A stretch of DNA of 64,000 bases. It comes from Micromonospora_I sp040659735 (GTDB lineage Bacteria; Actinomycetota; Actinomycetes; Mycobacteriales; Micromonosporaceae). Where the stretch lies: the NCBI RefSeq assembly GCF_040659735.1, contig NZ_JBFANZ010000015.1, positions 69,238 through 133,237 of the forward strand, read 5' to 3'. Position numbers and translations under genes: made by a program. The notes under the pieces were generated by a model that was not told the DNA's origin, made no database searches, and worked only from the letters and a program-made list of their open reading frames with translations. Of the stretch, positions 61,952-64,000 are shown piece after piece. Each line of letters begins with the position of its first letter. Position 1 is the first letter of the stretch.

Positions 61952-61971
61952 CCGGCCGACGTGTCGGCCGG
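61952..61971. repeat. Perfect palindrome between mraZ and rsmH
   Basis: CCGGCCGAC (61952-61960) and GTCGGCCGG (61963-61971) are perfect arms around a GT spacer. It lies in the 278-base mraZ-rsmH gap, in which no gene is seen. It may be a transcription-pause hairpin or a protein site. Confidence 0.6.
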
Positions 61972-62064
61972 TGGAGTTAGAGCGGATGGGGATCTGGCCG
62001 TACGACGGGCGGCACGAAGAGCAACAGGCGCAGGTATTTCGACGGCGGGTCACTGGGGGTCAAT

Positions 62065-63231
62065 ATGGGGGAGCTTCGCGGTACGCACGTACCGGTGCTG
62101 CTCGAGCGGTGTCTCGAGCTGCTCGCCCCCGCGCTGGACCGCGGTGGTGACCGCCAGACCGTACATGTCGATGCCACGCTGGGCCTCGCCGGGCATGCCG
62201 AGGCGGTGCTCGCCGCGAACCCGCGGACCGTCCTGATCGGACTCGACCGGGACACGGAGGCGTTGGCGCACGCACGGGCGCGGTTGGCCCCGTACGCCGA
62301 CCGGATCCATCTGGTGCACGCGGTCTACGACGAGCTGCCCGAGGTGCTCGACCGCCTCGGCTATCCGCTGATCGACGGGATCCTCTTCGATCTCGGTGTC
62401 TCCTCGCTCCAGCTCGACGCGCCCGATCGCGGGTTCGCGTACGCGCAGGACGCGCCGCTGGACATGCGGATGGACCAGACCCGGGGCGTGACCGCGGAGG
62501 AGATCGTCAACAGCTACCCGCCGGGGGAGCTGGTCCGGGTTTTGCGGGTGTACGGCGAGGAGAAGTTCGCCAAGCGGATCGTCGGGGCGATCGTCCGGGA
62601 ACGGAATCGGGATCGGCTCACGTCGTCGGCGCGTCTCGCCGAGTTGGTTCGGGACTCGATTCCGGCGGCGGCCCGCAGAACTGGCGGACACCCGGCAAAG
62701 AGGACGTTTCAGGCGTTGCGAATTGAGGTAAACCGCGAACTGGCGGCGCTGGAGACGGCGCTGCCGGCCGCGCTCGACGCGCTCGCTGTGGGTGGCCGCA
62801 TGGTGGTGCTCTCCTACCACTCGTTGGAGGACCGGATCACCAAGCAGTCGCTCGCGGAACGAGCGCGGAGCACGGGTCCGCTCGACCTGCCGGTCGAGCT
62901 TCCCGGCACCGGTCCGACGCTGCGACTGCTCAGTCGCGGCGCCGAACTCGCGAGCGAGGCGGAGATCGTCGCCAACCCGCGGGCCGCATCCGTGCGGCTG
63001 CGGGCGGCGGAGCACATCGAGGAGGGTTCGTCGGCACGGCGTGAGGCCGGGTCGGGCGGGCAGTCCGGGACGAGGAAGAAGGGCAGGGCCGACCGCGAAC
63101 GGCCCCGCCCGGTAAAGGCGCTACACCAGCCGGGTGCGATGGCATCCGGGCAGTCCACACAGGACGCGGCAGTCCGGCCGGAACGTCCGGGGGACGGACG
63201 GGGCAGGGACGCAAAGGGGGAGGGGACATGA
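62065..63231 (+). CDS. rsmH: 16S rRNA (cytosine1402-N4)-methyltransferase RsmH
   Basis: A 388-residue methyltransferase modifies C1402 of 16S rRNA. It shows HVPVLLERCLELL, the SAM site VDATLGLAGHAEAVL and GLDRDTEALAHAR, LFDLGVSSLQLD, and SYHSLEDRITKQ. Compared with the usual about 315 residues it has an Arg/Gly-rich, disordered tail of about 65 residues. In the usual motif the SAM loop reads DxTxGxGGH; here it is DATLGLAGH. ATG 62065. Overlaps ftsL by 4 bases. Confidence 0.94.
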   Translation: MGELRGTHVPVLLERCLELLAPALDRGGDRQTVHVDATLGLAGHAEAVLAANPRTVLIGLDRDTEALAHARARLAPYADRIHLVHAVYDELPEVLDRLGYPLIDGILFDLGVSSLQLDAPDRGFAYAQDAPLDMRMDQTRGVTAEEIVNSYPPGELVRVLRVYGEEKFAKRIVGAIVRERNRDRLTSSARLAELVRDSIPAAARRTGGHPAKRTFQALRIEVNRELAALETALPAALDALAVGGRMVVLSYHSLEDRITKQSLAERARSTGPLDLPVELPGTGPTLRLLSRGAELASEAEIVANPRAASVRLRAAEHIEEGSSARREAGSGGQSGTRKKGRADRERPRPVKALHQPGAMASGQSTQDAAVRPERPGDGRGRDAKGEGT

Positions 63232-63866
63232 ACGTAGAGAAGCGCGATCGCCGACACGAGGTCGGCGAGCGCGGCGCGGGGCAGCGCGCACCACGGTCGG
63301 GGGGCCGGACCATGGCGCAGCGGGCGACGCGCGGCAGTATCGCGGCACCGGAGGTCGGTCGGAACGCTCGTGCCCGGGGGGCGCGCGAGTACCCGACGCA
63401 GGGCAGCGCGGCGCTCCAGCCGCAGGAGTCGCTGCGGGTGTGGGACAGCTCCGCGGAGGAGGCGGCGGCAACGGCGGCGAAGGCCGCCCCGGCGCCACAG
63501 CTGAAGGTCGCTCCGCCGCCGCCGGTCGCGGTGCCGCGGGCGCCGTTCGTCGCGCTGGTGCTGGTGGTGGTCGTCGGGGGTGTGCTCGGCATCCTGATGG
63601 TCAACACGAAGATCAACCAGAACGCGTTCCGCTTGGGCACGCTGAAGCAGCAGCAGGCCACGCTGGACATCCGCCAGCAGCAGCTGGAGAACGAGATCGC
63701 CCAGCACGAGGCGCCGGGCAACCTGGCGGCCCAGGCGCGCAAGCTGGGCCTGGTGGAGTCCGGCCCACCGGCCTTCATCCGGCTCCCCGACGGTCGGGTG
63801 ATCGGCGTGCCGCAGCCCGCCAACGGTCAGCCGTCGGTCGCCAGCCAGCAGCGCACGGGGCGGTAG
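63228..63866 (+). CDS. ftsL: FtsL-like septum protein
   Basis: A 212-residue bitopic membrane protein has a long disordered Arg/Ala-rich cytoplasmic region (about 1-100), one membrane helix (APFVALVLVVVVGGVLGILM), then an extracellular coiled coil (FRLGTLKQQQATLDIRQQQL) and a Pro-rich end. Position directly behind rsmH, with a 4-base overlap, and the topology identify it as the FtsL of the division complex that works with FtsB, FtsQ, FtsW and FtsI. Confidence 0.9.
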   Translation: MNVEKRDRRHEVGERGAGQRAPRSGGRTMAQRATRGSIAAPEVGRNARARGAREYPTQGSAALQPQESLRVWDSSAEEAAATAAKAAPAPQLKVAPPPPVAVPRAPFVALVLVVVVGGVLGILMVNTKINQNAFRLGTLKQQQATLDIRQQQLENEIAQHEAPGNLAAQARKLGLVESGPPAFIRLPDGRVIGVPQPANGQPSVASQQRTGR

Positions 63867-63871
63867 TCCAC

Positions 63872-64000
63872 ATGCCACCGCGCTCCAACGAGCCGCGCCG
63901 GGACGCATCCGCGTCATGCGCAATGAGCGCCGACGTCGCGACGGCGGAGGGCCGCGAGTTCGCCGTAGCGAAGGCTGGTGAACGCGGCGAGCAGGACTAG
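63872..64000 (+). CDS. Short ORF after ftsL, where ftsI is expected
   Basis: ATG 63872 starts 5 bases after the ftsL stop and begins MPPRSNEPRRDASAS, a basic start of the kind expected for a class B penicillin-binding protein (FtsI) in this place. The frame, however, ends with TAG at 63998-64000, giving 42 residues. Either this is a short separate ORF, ftsI starts beyond the window, or there is a frameshift near the window end. No shortcut to a function is possible here. Confidence 0.35.
   Translation: MPPRSNEPRRDASASCAMSADVATAEGREFAVAKAGERGEQD

Noticed and set aside
61787..62064. Small gene between mraZ and rsmH
   Set aside because: Frames there are short, Arg-rich and lack ribosome-binding sites.

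Overview
The window reads as a chromosomal segment of a high-GC actinomycete, most likely Micromonosporaceae (Micromonospora/Salinispora type). The support is the strong G/C bias at third codon positions, the many GTG starts and 4-base stop/start overlaps, a secreted CBM2-GH18 chitinase, PASTA-kinase, DUF3040 and MurT/GatD genes, a c-di-AMP riboswitch before an NlpC/P60 gene, and an actinobacterial mraZ-rsmH-ftsL start of the division cluster. No tRNA, rRNA, insertion sequence, prophage or CRISPR array was seen. Most of the window is core genome with small accessory patches.

Layout. 1-7.4 kb: CadD-like transporter, secreted M36 metallopeptidase, a TetR regulator with a perfect operator facing a chemoreceptor, then a scar holding a broken gene tail, the tail of a polymorphic-toxin-like protein and its probable immunity gene. 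7.7-14.9 kb: chitinase, a divergent second EF-Tu behind a structured leader with an upstream ORF, a lipoprotein, class II DAHP synthase, threonine aldolase. 14.9-25.5 kb: nfo, a PknL-like kinase, an Rv2175c-type DNA-binding protein, a two-subunit lycopene cyclase, barstar, polyprenyl diphosphate synthase, an XRE/TPR regulator, metF and a CDP-alcohol phosphatidyltransferase; much of this order is also found in Mycobacterium. 25.7-33 kb (minus strand): a chain of genes joined by 4-base overlaps (ybaK, CrtA-like monooxygenase, GNAT, cruF, GT2, crtI) for carotenoid end-group modification, headed by a DUF559 gene that has lost its stop codon in a repeat; then an EamA transporter.

33-47 kb: a LexA-type box, a SAV_6107-type HEPN gene and the imuA'-imuB-dnaE2 mutasome, followed by a small type VII secretion-like operon, a methyltransferase, a phosphodiesterase-like gene, a second Y-family polymerase (dinB) and a DUF3040 gene. 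47-59 kb: moxR-DUF58-transglutaminase operon (minus), leuS behind a leader peptide and a U-tailed terminator, a beta-propeller lipoprotein, a VTT membrane protein, and murT-gatD (lipid II amidation). 60-64 kb: riboswitch-controlled NlpC/P60 hydrolase and mraZ-rsmH-ftsL, with MraZ repeats filling the mraZ promoter.

Regulation stands out. Many genes begin 6-8 bases after a TAnnnT hexamer, which fits leaderless transcription. Two translation genes (tuf2, leuS) have leader ORFs that end in or at the edge of alternative hairpins. Three families of palindromic intergenic repeats lie at gene ends. The genes group by job: envelope growth (pknL, murT/gatD, nlpC, mraZ cluster), DNA damage (nfo, HEPN, imuA'/imuB/dnaE2, dinB) and isoprenoids/carotenoids (idsA, crtYc/Yd, crtA-cruF-GT2-crtI); no phytoene synthase is present, so that step must be encoded elsewhere.
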